Source: Opisthorchis felineus (taxonomy: Eukaryota > Platyhelminthes > Trematoda > Opisthorchiida > Opisthorchiidae). Taken from it: a stretch of DNA of 64,000 nucleotides. How positions within the stretch are numbered: position 1 is the first letter of the stretch; every line of letters starts with the position of its first letter. Below are positions 28,701 to 35,960 of this stretch, piece by piece. The stretch covers positions 764,699 to 828,698 of the forward strand of contig SJOL01006654.1 of NCBI GenBank assembly GCA_004794785.1. Direction: 5' to 3'. The notes beneath the pieces were generated by a model that worked only from the letters and a program-made list of their open reading frames with translations, was not told where the DNA came from and did no database searches. The position numbers were made by a program, and so were the translations under genes.

Positions 28701-31700
28701 GTACATCATAAGAATACCAACAGAATGGCTAACTTCCATGAAGCTTACTCGGAGAATTTGTAACACGTAGGCCACTGAACTTGCACTTTTTATCATGGCT
28801 TTCAATTAAAGTCGGGTGTAAAGTGCGGACAGCGGACACAACTACTAACGAGTGTACGATAACACATCACCATATGCATTTAACTGAAAATTTATATAAC
28901 CGCCAAACAAATCCACTGTTGGCAAACCTGTTGCGACCAGATATTCATGTATTCAGCCAAAGACGATGAAACACATTCTCACAAAAGTGTACAGAACAAA
29001 ACAAAAGGTCTACGCATAACAGCCAAGAAGTTATGGGTGATTGTTTTCCTACCAGAACCCGCTAACTACGAAATTCGAACTCCCGTTGCGGCTAGTCCAG
29101 TAATATTTTGCGTACCTGGAAGCTGTTAGATGTGCTTCGAGCTCCGGTTTGCAGTAAACGAAAATATTCGGAAATGTGATTAATGTAAATCTTAGAGGCT
29201 AATATGAAATTACAAGTATTAGAAACTTGTGGGGAGGCAGTACTTGGGTTTTCTGTGAATTACTTAAGAGTCAGGCTAGTGCACTTTCGAGGTGGTGCGC
29301 CGTCACATGCATCATTGTCAACATACCTCCATGTTTTGGGACGTACATATGCTATCCAAGGTTCGGCGTGAAAGTTATGTGAATGGACGCTCGAAGTTTG
29401 TCTTTCTACTACAGAGACTACTCTTTGCATTCTCAAGGACTGGGCTACTTTAAGTTCCGCTAGATACTGGATATTCCAAGGAGTGTGCTTGATACCTGCA
29501 CTTCAGTAATATAATACTTACTTGTTATTCACAGATTGCTTAGATGCAGATGATAAGTGGGATTCTCTTGTTCAAGAGAGGTTAGCGTCTAATTAAACAA
29601 CAAAATAGGTATATTGGTGGGATTGAGGCACACTTGCTGTTGCTAATGGTAGTCTTGTTGTTTTGGTAAACACACTTTATGAAAACTCAGATGAGCTCAA
29701 AATGTGGATCGCTTCCGTGCCAGGCATTAAGATTGTCAGTTATTTTATTGTCATCAATCTGCTTGGTAGAACAAAGTAAGTGGTTTTGAGTGTTTGGTCC
29801 TGGTGTATTGCGTGACCATTCTCAAGTAGCTGGTTGGTAAAAGTGCTTAGACTGTTTCTGACTTCCCCACTTGTAATGTGAATCAACAGGTGTTATTTCA
29901 TCTTCGTGGAAATGCGCCTTGTTGCTTAGGCCGCACTGTCTGTGAAAAATCAGCAGAATTTAAGACGAATGAGTAAAATTCGAGTTGTGGAGGCGTGTTT
30001 TCTAATCATGTATCAAATAAATCGCCCAAAACTAGTGAAGGGGATATTTGGGTAGGCAGCACAAAAACACTTGACAGGGAAACCTCCTAAGCTTCACACA
30101 AAAAAATAAAAATAACATTTGTGAAACTTCATGACTGCTGCAGTTAGCTGACTGGACGCTATATGAGACAACCATTTCGGCGGTCAGGCACTGTTCAGAC
30201 TTGAAAATCCCCCGCAGAAGATTGTTGAAGGTGAGTAAGAGCTACAGCACCCCCATGAACCATCACATGCTGCCACATTGAGGGGAGAGTCCTGCATATG
30301 ACTTTGCATTCGTTAAGTCCTTTGGTAGCACCTTATTAATTCAGGAGACCAAACCCTAGGTGCTAGTGACCAGTAAATAAAACTTGTCAACCTTAGTAGA
30401 ACTGACAGCAAGTGCGCTTATAACCTGAAAGTGGCCTAACCCGACCAGTTAGGCCAAGCTTTGAAAACGCAGGGTACGACTGTTTTCTTTGTTTCCTTGT
30501 ACACATGGCCTTTTAGCATCAAAAAAAATTCGTTTCAGACACCACAAATGCACCAGATTATACATGTTACTCGCCTTTTGGTAACATGCGCGTTGGTTTT
30601 ATCTGTCACGCAGCTTATGTGGCTCTATCGAAAACTGGACCGTTCAACAGACTCGGTGCACTCTCACTGAAGCTTTAGAGAAACACAGGACTTGAAATTC
30701 TCAAGAAGATCATTGCATTTTTTATGTGTAAGATGTACACCAAAACAAGAGAGTATATCCAAAGTTCATTTCAGGGCTAAAGACCTGGACGGAACAACCG
30801 TTAACCTTGATGATGACTGTGGCGGAACTAAATAGAAAGTGGGAACCAGGTAGACCTGACGACCACCAGTAATTTCATGAAGTCTTTTGGACGGTTCGCG
30901 GTAAACACTTACACAAGCAGAAGCGTGAAAATGGAGAATAAGCAGTATGTTTGCAAACTTCCAAGGTCGTCGTCCTTGGTGGGTCTGAGTGAAATTCAAA
31001 GAGCAGAAGCCTTTCTGGAAGACACAAATTCTACAGCTGGCGGCTGTCTGCATGTTTATGTCTGCTCAAGCACTAAAATTAACGCCAAGTCAGCCAGTGA
31101 GCTCCTTAACCGTACAATATCCAATTTGATGCTCTCTGGTTTGCATCTCACGTTCCGTGGTTAGGCATCTTAAGAGCCAGTAGCCGCGTCAGTACACACG
31201 TAAGATTGATCCCACTATGGTTGAAACCGTCCTTTTATGTACTTCTCTGAATAGGTATATACGGATTGATTGATTTCCGCTGTCTGCGACGCCTTTTTGG
31301 TCTCAAGTAAGTTCAGACACTCAAGTTAAGACAGAAAGCAATGGTGCTACACCGTCTCTAGGTAGTCTTGGTAGCCAGATGGCGTTCCAAGGTAGAAGAG
31401 GGCACTATTCCATCAACTAAGGAGTGATCTAAGCTAACAGATTAAATTTGGGGTTGGGCGTGTCAGACAAAAATGTAAGTAAATGTAAAATGTAAGCTAC
31501 CCATTGGACGTTTGTTGTAAATATTCTTCCTGAAGATTGGGCCACTGGATTCAGTTGCGTATAAAATTTTTGTTGTTATCTGTGATTAGCTGAAGAGCAA
31601 ATAATATTCTTGGCCTTCCTTTTCAGATTAACTCCCCTGCATTCCATCCACCGGCGTTCGTCTTCTTGAGCGCTATGGCCCCACCACGTCCCATATCTGC

Positions 31701-34700
31701 ACAAAATCTTTGTTTCAGGTGACGTCTAATAGATCTTCTGATGGGATTTTTCTGCAGCTCAGAAGTGGCACACCATCTTGCATCAAGAATTGACTCGGAA
31801 ATTTCCGAAGTCCTGTGGCCGGTATTTAAGTAATAAAGGTACCACACACTGATTTTGCAGAATCATCTACAATGCTTGTTATATCTCTCCAGTTACAGCT
31901 GGTGTCTTATAAGCAGCCCGCTCTTAAAGCATCACACAGCAGGTTTCGGTTATGTTTATTAACACATGGCTCAGAAAACACTTCGACGTCTGAAGGGCAA
32001 GATTAGCATCAGAACACATACATTAGAATAATGAAAATTGAGCGTTCAACATCGCCGATAATATGTAGTAGCTGAGTGATCAATTAGACACCACGAATGT
32101 TAAGCAATAGTAGAGGCCAATTAACACAGTGGTATATATTGCGTCCAAATCCAGTACTGTCCGTATAGAACTGGTAATCAGTGCAAAACTGTAGAAGACA
32201 GTTGTATCTTGACGCTTTAAGCCAAAACTACACATGCCAAAAAGTCGTTCCTTAAAGTAGCTGAGAAGCCTTCTTTGCGGACTAAAATCTTCAGCAATCG
32301 GGACCAGGTTAGGAGTCATCGTGTGGATATCTTTCACGGAATCTGGTCAACCGTAGTTAGTTCATACGTAGAAACTATAAAAATGATGACTGTTCACAGA
32401 TATTCAGTCCAGCAAAAAAGGCACAGCCCTATAAAAAGAGCTATACTAACACGGAAGAAATCATCTGCGTCAGTTCTCAGTAGGCAGTCAGGATGGAAAA
32501 GTTCCCGAATCTCACTTTATTTAAATCTGGTATTCAATTTTTATGAACGCAGAAGACCTCCATCGAAAAAGTGAAGCATTCGCAAAAACGCATCTGTCGA
32601 AAGTTAAAGACTGCAGTACAGACGGAGGAATGTGTTGATCTGTAGTAGTAGTAGTGAAACAGCTTATGTAAGCGGTGATGAGGAGCCGGTGAACTACCTG
32701 GCTGTCTGGCTGGCGCGCCTACAATTTGGTTCTAGAGGAGAGCGGTGCTTTAAGGAGGGAGAACAAAAAGCAATAACAAAGGAAGATAGAAGGCCGCGGC
32801 AGTTTTCGCACATCCTTTTCAATGTATCCACCGAATACAATGACCCGGTTGATTCAGTAATCATGCAGGTACACTTGTGCAGTTCGTGGTTGAATACGAA
32901 CGTAGATACTACACTGGCACCCAAACCAAGAGAGGCCAACATTCAGGATCCAAACGAAAGTCTTGGTTCAAAAGCCCGATCGCAGGGCAACGATGGTTGG
33001 CATGAGCTTCTGCGAGTAATGCAATTTCGAAAGAACATGATCATGAGCTTGTTTCGATCACAATCCCGGATTTGTAAGACCACCAAATAACCTGGTAGAA
33101 GAAGCTACACGGATGCCACCTGGGTATCCCTCGGTGCATCCCAATAGCGTACTGAGGTGCGCAGACTACCACATTATGATATATTCTAGTCTCTTCGCAA
33201 ACTTTGTGGTTTAGCAGCGTAGACAATCAGCTTGTGCGCCGTGCTCTGTTGTGCAGCGTTGTCAAAATCTCTTTGTAATGTTCAGTTATTCTTTAGGCTT
33301 CTATTTTTACCACGGTTTAGCGTCGTTTTCAAACGGCAAACAAGACGATGTATTGTAATAGGTAATGGAAACCATCATCATCATTATCATCAACATCGAC
33401 ATCAGTGTTCAACACCGATGCTTCGTGGCCATACAACCAAGATTTATTTGAAAACTTTATTTTGAAGAAAGAAAAGAATAAAGGTGGAAGGGGAAGGGAC
33501 TTAGTGCTAGCTTACTACAATCATTCCGAGGTGAGTACATCTCCAGACACTCATTCAGGCAATCTGGATAGAAACTGACAACAAGATCGCCACTCACATC
33601 GGTTGGCGGCCGTATCTTGCAGCGTCTCCAACCAGGCGCAGTGAGGATCACGCGGTCCCCAACCTGGAAGGCGAGTAGCACCAACAGCACCCAGGCGTTT
33701 CGTATTCTCCTTCACACCCCTCTGCCAGGTCAAGGGTTGGCCACCTCTCTGCTTACGCCAATCTGAAATGGGCATGAAAAACAGCACTCTCTTCGGCAAA
33801 CGATGGTTCGGCATACGCAGCACATGTCCCAACCAACGCAGCTTCTGGTGCTGGACACATTCTTCAACCGAAGTACCCGTTGCACAACCGAAATTGCCTC
33901 GTTACGGATTCGCCGACACCAGCCTACACGGGCTATGGTTCTGAGACAACGATTGTCGAACACCGGAAGACGTCTCAGTTCCGCTGCTCAAACAGGCCAA
34001 GTCTCACAACCATACAACAAAACAGCTCGCACTGTAGCCTGATACACACTTTCCTTGAGGTTCAGGGATACGCCACTCTGACGCCACATATGTCTCAAAT
34101 TAGCAAACGTGACCCGGACCTTGCAGATTCGTGCATTGACCTCATCTGTCACACTACAATCAGAAATAATACAACTTCCAAGGTACGTAAAACGCTCCAC
34201 AACTTCCAGTGCCTCTCCCTGGATTATAAGTGGTGTGTTCAGTGACTGCATGCCCCCGAAAATGACCTTACACTTTGTGGGTGCAAAGTGCATACCAAAG
34301 GACGGGATGACTTTGGTCAGTTCATCCAAAAAGACTTGCGCCTTCTCCTCTTCGAAGATGAGAACGGTGCTGCCTGCATATTCTAGGTCGACAAGGTTTT
34401 CGTCACAGGCTATTTTAACACCAGGGTTTTGGGGACCTTCCAGCGCTGACTGAGGACTTCACCCCCATCTTTGAAAAATGCGGGTGGGTGGAAACCCGTA
34501 GGTTAGGAACCGCAACTAGTGGTATGCCGCTCATTCTGCTGCCAGTGGTAGCTCTTGTTCTCCGTGAGTGTAACCCGACCACCGTACCAGTTTGATCGTG
34601 TCTATATAGAGTATATCACTCCTCTTGCGCTTGAAGGTGCTTTCATGGGCAGGCCTACACTGTGCTAACTGTTTCAGGCTGAGCCAGTGAAACCCAGGCT

Positions 34701-35958
34701 TCTGAGTTGACCATTTTACTCAAACTTCTAAAGCATTTGACACGTGAATTTGCTTACCCAGATGTCGCGATTATGATTAGGCAAGGCTGTCATCCTCAAT
34801 ATGGTTGGCTCAAGTAATAATATCATGAAATTAGCAGTAGTGTCCAAACATCATAACATTTACAATCACTAGGTGACATTTCCAATGTCTAGTGCGGCTT
34901 AATGACCTTTACAAATTCAATTATATTACCATTATCCAAGGACTATCACTGACACGCGTGTTCACCTCGTAGTCATCCCCTGCTGTGAAGCTTTTTATGA
35001 TAGAGAAGAATCAATCACTATTTCTAGAGTTTTTCGGTCTAACCGGGATAAGTTGCAATTTGATTTTTAATGTATGTGCAACAAGTGCTGCTTTATGAGT
35101 CTTCATGACAATGAGGTAGCTTGAGCGATATCTAAAAAGATCATTTCACTTAGAAATCCATTCACTGCAAACAAAATGATGTGGAATAAGAAACACTAAG
35201 TGCATTGAATTAACACACACCGTATTGTCCCGAGCCTTGATAAAAGCGTCGGACATTCCGTCAGCAAATTTTATCATTGAAGGCAAGTCACGAACACTGC
35301 ATTGCTTCAAAAGATCGCCGTCAGACGAATTTATAGTGATGAGTTTATCATCTCCAGCCAAAGCTAAAACATTGTTTCTATTCCAGGCAGCGGAGTTTAT
35401 TCTTCTCGTGTGCTTTCCGAGTAGTGATATTTTCCTGAGAGGTCACTCACTGCATGAAATTCTCTTACTTTGCAGAGTTTTGACTGTAAATCACAAGGTT
35501 GCCCTTCTCAGATCCAATTGCCAAACTACCTCCTGTTCTGGACCAACATATAGCACTCAAATGGTCTCTAAAAATGTCACGTGAAATTAAAAAGCGCTTT
35601 CAACTTTATTCCTGTGGTGACCTGGCTGATTTTATACGATAAAGAGTCCCATATTGTTACTGATGAGGTCTTGTCTTCAATGATTGCCAGGTTATCCCCA
35701 TCAGGATCCCAAATAAAATCAGTGGCTTCACTGGAGAAAAACGTCAGAAGTAGCAAATAATTACCCTGGCAAAGGAATTTCGAATTTTCTTTCTCCATGA
35801 CGGTCGAATATGTTGATTGTTTGTTCCTTCCTAAAAAAAATAAATATATTTCCTCACACTACGAACCCGCAGGCGGCAACATAAGTTGATTTGGAATTCT
35901 GTAGTCTGAAAGGAGCCCGATTAATTTTCAGTGCCCCTAAGTCTGTAGTAAATAATTT
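1549..35958 (-). CDS. WDR19: WDR19 / IFT144, intraflagellar transport complex A subunit (3' part off the left edge)
   Basis: IFT144 is a core subunit of IFT-A, which drives retrograde transport in cilia and helps import membrane proteins. I identified it by translating the minus strand exon by exon and comparing with the known vertebrate protein. Blocks such as IFDRHG, LLGKHTRRI, GDGYIMVGFSAG, YLAVGMNNRAWFY, DFLIYGT-like NFLIYGT, MRRDLLHW and QYAKAREADG fall in the expected order. Twenty exons (35958 down to 1549) have GT-AG borders and phases that match throughout, giving about 1,113 codons. Residues 1 to about 720 form the two WD40 propellers; the rest is the start of the TPR solenoid. The C-terminal part, with the zinc-binding cysteines of the family, is outside the window. 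Odd points: no in-frame ATG before exon 1, four tiny 5' introns, and three insertions relative to vertebrates (exons 14, 15 and 18). The identity is secure; individual splice sites are read by eye. Confidence 0.95.
1926..2001 (-). CDS. WDR19: WDR19 exon 19
   Basis: A 76-nt exon with a good pyrimidine tract (ttcactctattttcccag) and an AAG/gtatgt donor. Its first base completes the codon left by exon 18. It codes for GVQLAKESGNVAVQKECADI and a few residues more, matching the family segment that begins [20 protein letters not shown]. Confidence 0.92.
2002..3431. other. WDR19 intron 18
   Basis: A 1.43-kb intron. The only structure I see is a TA microsatellite at about 2672-2700. No open frame on either strand looks coding. 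Confidence 0.6.
2672..2700. repeat. TA dinucleotide microsatellite
   Basis: About 14 near-perfect TA units (tgtatatata... with one cg interruption). Similar tracts sit at 17885-17911 and 48131-48160, so TA runs are a recurrent feature of this genome. Confidence 0.9.
3432..3775 (-). CDS. WDR19: WDR19 exon 18 (TPR solenoid with acidic insertion)
   Basis: A 344-nt exon with an AG acceptor and a CG/gttagt donor, phase 0 in and two bases out. It codes for deduced residues about 900-1013. It starts MRRDLLHWEAALQLARSL and includes CREYAVEMECLGDYVNAL, both strongly conserved in IFT144. Between the conserved FERAL and CNAGIARNAIRLGD blocks there are about 38 acidic/polar residues (3508-3622), where vertebrates have about ten. 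Confidence 0.95.
3776..6555. other. WDR19 intron 17
   Basis: A 2.78-kb intron. Apart from the coding-like island at 4477-4731 I see no repeat, RNA gene or exon that I could support. Confidence 0.55.
4477..4731 (-). other. Coding-like island with one in-frame stop (possible gene relic)
   Basis: This 85-codon minus-strand frame sits in intron 17 and is visibly richer in G+C than its surroundings. It reads DLGSEVWVAIIPSETRFAIL, then a Gln-rich part (QTSQQNMSQQA), one TAG at 4618-4620, and then HEEQVNGTYAHFTTAV and QLVREISKYMGSAH up to a TGA. The composition looks like protein, but I recognise no family and see no exon borders. It could be a relic of a retrocopied gene or transposon, or chance. 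Confidence 0.25.
6556..6728 (-). CDS. WDR19: WDR19 exon 17
   Basis: A 173-nt exon with a TATAG acceptor and a GAG/gtttgt donor. Two bases complete the codon from exon 16 and it leaves in phase 0. It codes for deduced residues about 842-899. The blocks AVRCFRRSNNPGLVLS, IQSIEDAYLLAGYVAMI and LFLASSKPRAALE match vertebrate IFT144 nearly residue for residue. Confidence 0.95.
6729..8490. other. WDR19 intron 16
   Basis: A 1.76-kb intron. At about 7635-7660 there is a short stretch like a tRNA A box (ggcctagttgtttaagg), perhaps a SINE scrap. Otherwise I see nothing in it. Confidence 0.5.
8491..8626 (-). CDS. WDR19: WDR19 exon 16
   Basis: A 136-nt exon with a ttcgcag acceptor and a TTGG/gtgagt donor, phase 0 in and one base out. 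It codes for deduced residues about 797-841. FEDACIFADRLDNQRTWNQL and GMACLRVMHFDLG correspond to the start of the TPR solenoid in IFT144. Confidence 0.95.
8768..9096 (-). CDS. WDR19: WDR19 exon 15 (end of second propeller plus a charged linker)
   Basis: A 329-nt exon with the acceptor cttgtcatactttacag and a GAG/gtaagc donor. It codes for deduced residues about 687-796. The first 45 residues (VTRVPYGHVPLAVCSGE, NSNGRLVLQTLATHSF) match the last strand region of the second beta-propeller. The remainder, about 8768-8961, is a polar stretch rich in Ser, Glu, Lys and Arg (for example RKSSFPRKRSGKRDQSN). It is much longer than the matching vertebrate loop. Confidence 0.93.
9097..11239. other. WDR19 intron 14
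   Basis: A 2.14-kb intron. It contains a perfect 14-bp palindrome at 10299-10312 (gtgctgtacagcac), but no exon, RNA gene or identifiable element. Confidence 0.5.
11240..11423 (-). CDS. WDR19: WDR19 exon 14 (propeller strand with insertion)
   Basis: A 184-nt exon with acceptor cttcttttatctcag and donor ATCT/gtgagc. It is entered in phase 0 and left with one base over, which joins exon 15 in frame. PLLVACDDTRMTVYRCF lines up with the vertebrate VFIAYDDDKVYTYVF segment, and NFHQSIFERC across the junction lines up with FHKDTI. Between them lie about 35 extra residues (11256-11360). The identification rests on short matches, phase and order, so it is a little weaker than for the other exons. Confidence 0.82.
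11424..15461. other. WDR19 intron 13
   Basis: A 4.0-kb intron. It carries a LINE fragment at about 13258-13765. A minus-strand open frame at 11548-11838, next to exon 14, has no match to the protein and I do not treat it as coding. The rest shows nothing distinct. Confidence 0.55.
13258..13765 (-). mobile_element. Non-LTR retrotransposon fragment, 3' end (copy B)
   Basis: The minus-strand frame from 13765 to 13475 contains LLVSVLRMPEHCLP followed by a basic stretch, and later RLTVNARNGG. It aligns with the C-terminal part of the copy at 33.4-34.5 kb (GHVLRMPNHRLP). Past the coding part, both copies share the caggcaatctgg motif and then a CAT/ATG-rich tail with ctttgacactgatgctttac (13290-13315), as expected for the 3' end of the same LINE family. 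This copy is 5'-truncated and diverged. Confidence 0.7.
15462..15542 (-). CDS. WDR19: WDR19 exon 13
   Basis: An 81-nt exon, phase 0 at both ends, with a TATAG acceptor and an AAT/gtaagt donor. It codes for deduced residues about 599-625. IELPDFPASTTRILWDLGEK matches the vertebrate block YEIPDFSPTIKGVLWENW. Confidence 0.93.
17318..17861. other. Assembly gap (544 N)
   Basis: The run of N follows seven G and is followed 24 bases later by a TA repeat. Apparent open frames across it are artefacts of reading N as unknown codons. A repeat or a sequencing-refractory GC-rich stretch is the likely cause. Confidence 0.99.
17885..17911. repeat. AT dinucleotide microsatellite beside the gap
   Basis: About ten AT units followed by an A/G-rich stretch (agaagagaaaaagagtg). 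The arrangement, TA run then purine-rich tract, resembles 48131-48180, so both may belong to one dispersed repeat. Confidence 0.85.
18281..18475 (+). repeat. tRNA-derived SINE-like repeat, family 1, copy a
   Basis: The head carries a tRNA-like A box (gagatggctgagtggtt, 18284-18300) and a weak B-box region (gtggtcggaacc). The body then shares with 26291-26487 a conserved 3' segment around ggcaccgaaagactgttgcaa and a T/A-rich tail. The pattern of head plus shared tail at several unlinked sites is that of a SINE. The exact ends are uncertain. Confidence 0.65.
19380..19529 (-). CDS. WDR19: WDR19 exon 12
   Basis: A 150-nt exon, phase 0 at both ends, with acceptor tatcccctacttttag and donor CCA/gtgagt. 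It codes for deduced residues about 549-598. TGHLFYFHLDDWVHLDEF and TTRVAVIDDVGGAFIYNP match the vertebrate segment TGVVQYFYIEDW through VFIDEKSDGFVY. Confidence 0.95.
19530..20317. other. WDR19 intron 11
   Basis: A 788-nt intron in which I see no repeat or coding signal. Confidence 0.55.
20318..20506 (-). CDS. WDR19: WDR19 exon 11
   Basis: A 189-nt exon, phase 0 at both ends. The donor AGC/gtgagt is clear. The acceptor tgtctgtgttttgacag is the best of several in-frame choices, so the first 15-20 residues are uncertain. It codes for deduced residues about 486-548. KKQCIFPDPKQEIGMV and TENFLIYGTS match the family block that ends DFLIYGTD. Confidence 0.85.
20862..21030 (-). repeat. tRNA-derived SINE-like repeat, family 1, copy c
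   Basis: On the minus strand the head reads gagatggcccaatcgctc, followed by a tRNA-like A-box context, and the 3' part contains tgtagcagctgaaaccag. That resembles the 3' part of the copies at 18281 and 26291 (tgttacagctgaaa). It is more diverged than those two. Confidence 0.5.
21781..21942 (+). repeat. tRNA-derived SINE-like repeat, family 2, copy a
   Basis: The head gtggcctaacggataaggg resembles a tRNA A box, and ggtcatggatacgaaaccc resembles a B box. The following 110 bases align with 59941-60058: both have ctgagctgcgcac/gtgagatgtgcac, a cccaataggg-type segment, and end in tccagcgtagattggcttt or its variant. Two such copies 38 kb apart imply a dispersed family. Confidence 0.6.
22705..22814 (-). 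CDS. WDR19: WDR19 exon 10
   Basis: A 110-nt exon with acceptor cattgtgttatctag and donor TGG/gtaagt. It codes for deduced residues about 449-485. YDYLDEINSISLSENYAAAC matches the vertebrate block [20 protein letters not shown]. Confidence 0.94.
22815..24497. other. WDR19 intron 9
   Basis: A 1.7-kb intron. Several short open frames exist on the plus strand, but none has exon borders or a recognisable product. I see no repeat. Confidence 0.5.
24498..24636 (-). CDS. WDR19: WDR19 exon 9
   Basis: A 139-nt exon with acceptor ttgtttttattgtcag and donor ACCG/gtaagt. It codes for deduced residues about 403-448. The block RYLAVGMNNRAWFYEL is almost identical to vertebrate YHLAVGMNNRAWFYVL. Confidence 0.96.
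24637..26785. other. WDR19 intron 8
   Basis: A 2.1-kb intron that carries the best-preserved SINE-like copy of family 1 (26291-26487). Nothing else is evident. Confidence 0.6.
26291..26487 (+). repeat. tRNA-derived SINE-like repeat, family 1, copy b
   Basis: This copy has a clear A-box-like segment (agttcagtggttagg, 26304-26318) and a good B box (ggctcgaaccc, 26347-26357), spaced as in tRNA genes. It continues into a tRNA-unrelated body ending in ttggcaccgaaacggtgtt and an A/T-rich tail with attattatt. The body matches 18281-18475. Confidence 0.7.
26786..27104 (-). CDS. WDR19: WDR19 exon 8
   Basis: A 319-nt exon with acceptor tttgatttcctttcag and donor CAG/gtaaat. It codes for deduced residues about 296-402. 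It runs from VKIHDLVNVRELLAIIEL through LQWSEDGQLMAVSTSRQLLH and LTARLTSLLEVTLEPL, the end of the first propeller and the link to the second. The vertebrate counterpart has LSWTDDGQLLALST and YLTSLLEVTV at the same places. Confidence 0.96.
27105..28264. other. WDR19 intron 7
   Basis: A 1.16-kb intron without a recognisable element. Confidence 0.55.
28265..28356 (-). CDS. WDR19: WDR19 exon 7
   Basis: A 92-nt exon separated from exon 6 by an intron of only 47 nt. The acceptor is ttgtgtaaccag and the donor CTG/gtaagc. It codes for deduced residues about 266-295. EIYQVRDHKEGLCDIALSLT matches vertebrate [20 protein letters not shown]. Confidence 0.94.
28404..28598 (-). CDS. WDR19: WDR19 exon 6
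   Basis: A 195-nt exon, phase 0 at both ends, with acceptor tgcattttctgcttcaaacag and donor AAA/gtgggt. A stronger-looking GT five bases upstream would break the frame with exon 7. It codes for deduced residues about 201-265. The block YHWFGDGYIMVGFSAGYFIV is nearly the same as vertebrate [20 protein letters not shown]. Confidence 0.96.
33109..33215. repeat. Dispersed repeat fragment shared with 42830-42900
   Basis: The segment containing actgaggtgcgcagactacc and agtctcttcg resembles cgctgaggtgcgcaaaccgcc and agtctcttcg at about 42849-42900, in the same order and spacing. It is a short piece of a repeat of unknown type. Confidence 0.5.
33372..34455 (-). mobile_element. Decayed non-LTR retrotransposon, reverse transcriptase 3' part (copy A)
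   Basis: The minus strand codes for the C-terminal part of a LINE reverse transcriptase. In order: the catalytic-motif region, PSFGMHFAPTKCKVIFGG (palm/thumb), FTYLGSCI, RAVLLYGCETWPV, FDNRCLRTIARV, LGHVLRMPNHRLPKRV and a C-terminal tail with LPGWGPRDPHCAWLETLQD. The element is dead: the Tyr-Ala-Asp-Asp catalytic position reads YAGS (34369-34380), a TGA interrupts the frame at 33988-33990, and a frameshift lies near 33846-33866. The 3' end carries an ATG/CAT repeat tail (33372-33400). It is 5'-truncated. I do not assign it to a LINE clade. Confidence 0.88.
35221..35434 (-). CDS. WDR19: WDR19 exon 5
   Basis: A 214-nt exon with acceptor gtgagtgacctctcag and donor ACG/gtgtgt. It codes for deduced residues about 129-200. 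SLLGKHTRRINSAAW and VLALAGDDKLITINSSDGDL match vertebrate PVLGKHTKRITCGCW and LLALGGEDKMITVSNQEGD. Confidence 0.96.
35469..35567 (-). CDS. WDR19: WDR19 exon 4
   Basis: A 99-nt exon flanked by introns of 37 and 34 nt. It codes for deduced residues about 96-128. SAICWSRTGGSLAIGSEKGN and LVIYSQNSA match vertebrate FLLWSKVGSFLAVGTVKGN and LLIYNHQTS. Confidence 0.95.
35605..35730 (-). CDS. WDR19: WDR19 exon 3
   Basis: A 126-nt exon after a 34-nt intron with acceptor tgacgtttttctccag. It codes for deduced residues about 54-95. DFIWDPDGDNLAIIEDKTSS and TIWDSLSYKISQV match vertebrate MDWDKDGDVLAVIAEKSS and LWDANTNKTSQL. Confidence 0.95.
35765..35826 (-). CDS. WDR19: WDR19 exon 2
   Basis: A 62-nt exon. 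INIFDRHGERKFEIPLPG matches vertebrate VKIFDRHGQKRSEINLPG. An AG four bases upstream (ttttttttag) is the better-looking acceptor, but only the AGGAAG/GAACAA site keeps the frame with exon 1, so I chose it. Confidence 0.88.
35863..35958 (-). CDS. WDR19: WDR19 exon 1 (first coding exon; start codon not in the genomic frame)
   Basis: A 96-nt exon beginning directly after the acceptor-like sequence cctttctctccatttacgtgactcag. It codes for KLFTTDLGALKINRAP and then FRLQNSKSTYVAACGF, which lines up with residues 2 onward of vertebrate IFT144 (KRIFSLLEKTWLGAP... NYLAVTG). No in-frame ATG lies near it upstream. Either a short upstream exon supplies the ATG, or a trans-spliced leader ending in AUG does. 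The match here is weaker than in the other exons. Confidence 0.75.
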
Positions 35959-35960
35959 CT
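35933..35960 (-). promoter_or_regulatory. Candidate trans-splice acceptor at the WDR19 5' end
   Basis: On the minus strand a pyrimidine-rich stretch (ttcctttctctccattt) ends in actcag at 35959-35960, exactly one codon before the point where the protein homology begins. Flatworm spliced leaders commonly end in AUG. Joined here, that AUG would be in frame with AAA TTA TTT. This is inference; an ordinary cis-acceptor looks the same. Confidence 0.35.

Larger units (their letters stand above)
28599..35220. other. WDR19 intron 5 (largest, 6.6 kb)
   Basis: This intron follows the four tiny 5' introns. It contains the LINE copy at 33372-34455 and a repeat scrap at about 33109-33215 that is shared with 42.5-42.9 kb. 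A plus-strand frame at 32632-33090 is open for 152 codons but has no recognisable product and lies next to the LINE. From 28.8 to 32.6 kb I see nothing I can name. Confidence 0.6.

Noticed and set aside
32632..33090. A 152-codon plus-strand frame beside the LINE copy
   Set aside because: It has no recognisable protein, begins in a TAG-trinucleotide stretch and lies beside repeats. It is probably non-coding repeat DNA.
34109..34453. A 114-codon plus-strand frame over the LINE
   Set aside because: It is the antisense shadow of the reverse-transcriptase frame.
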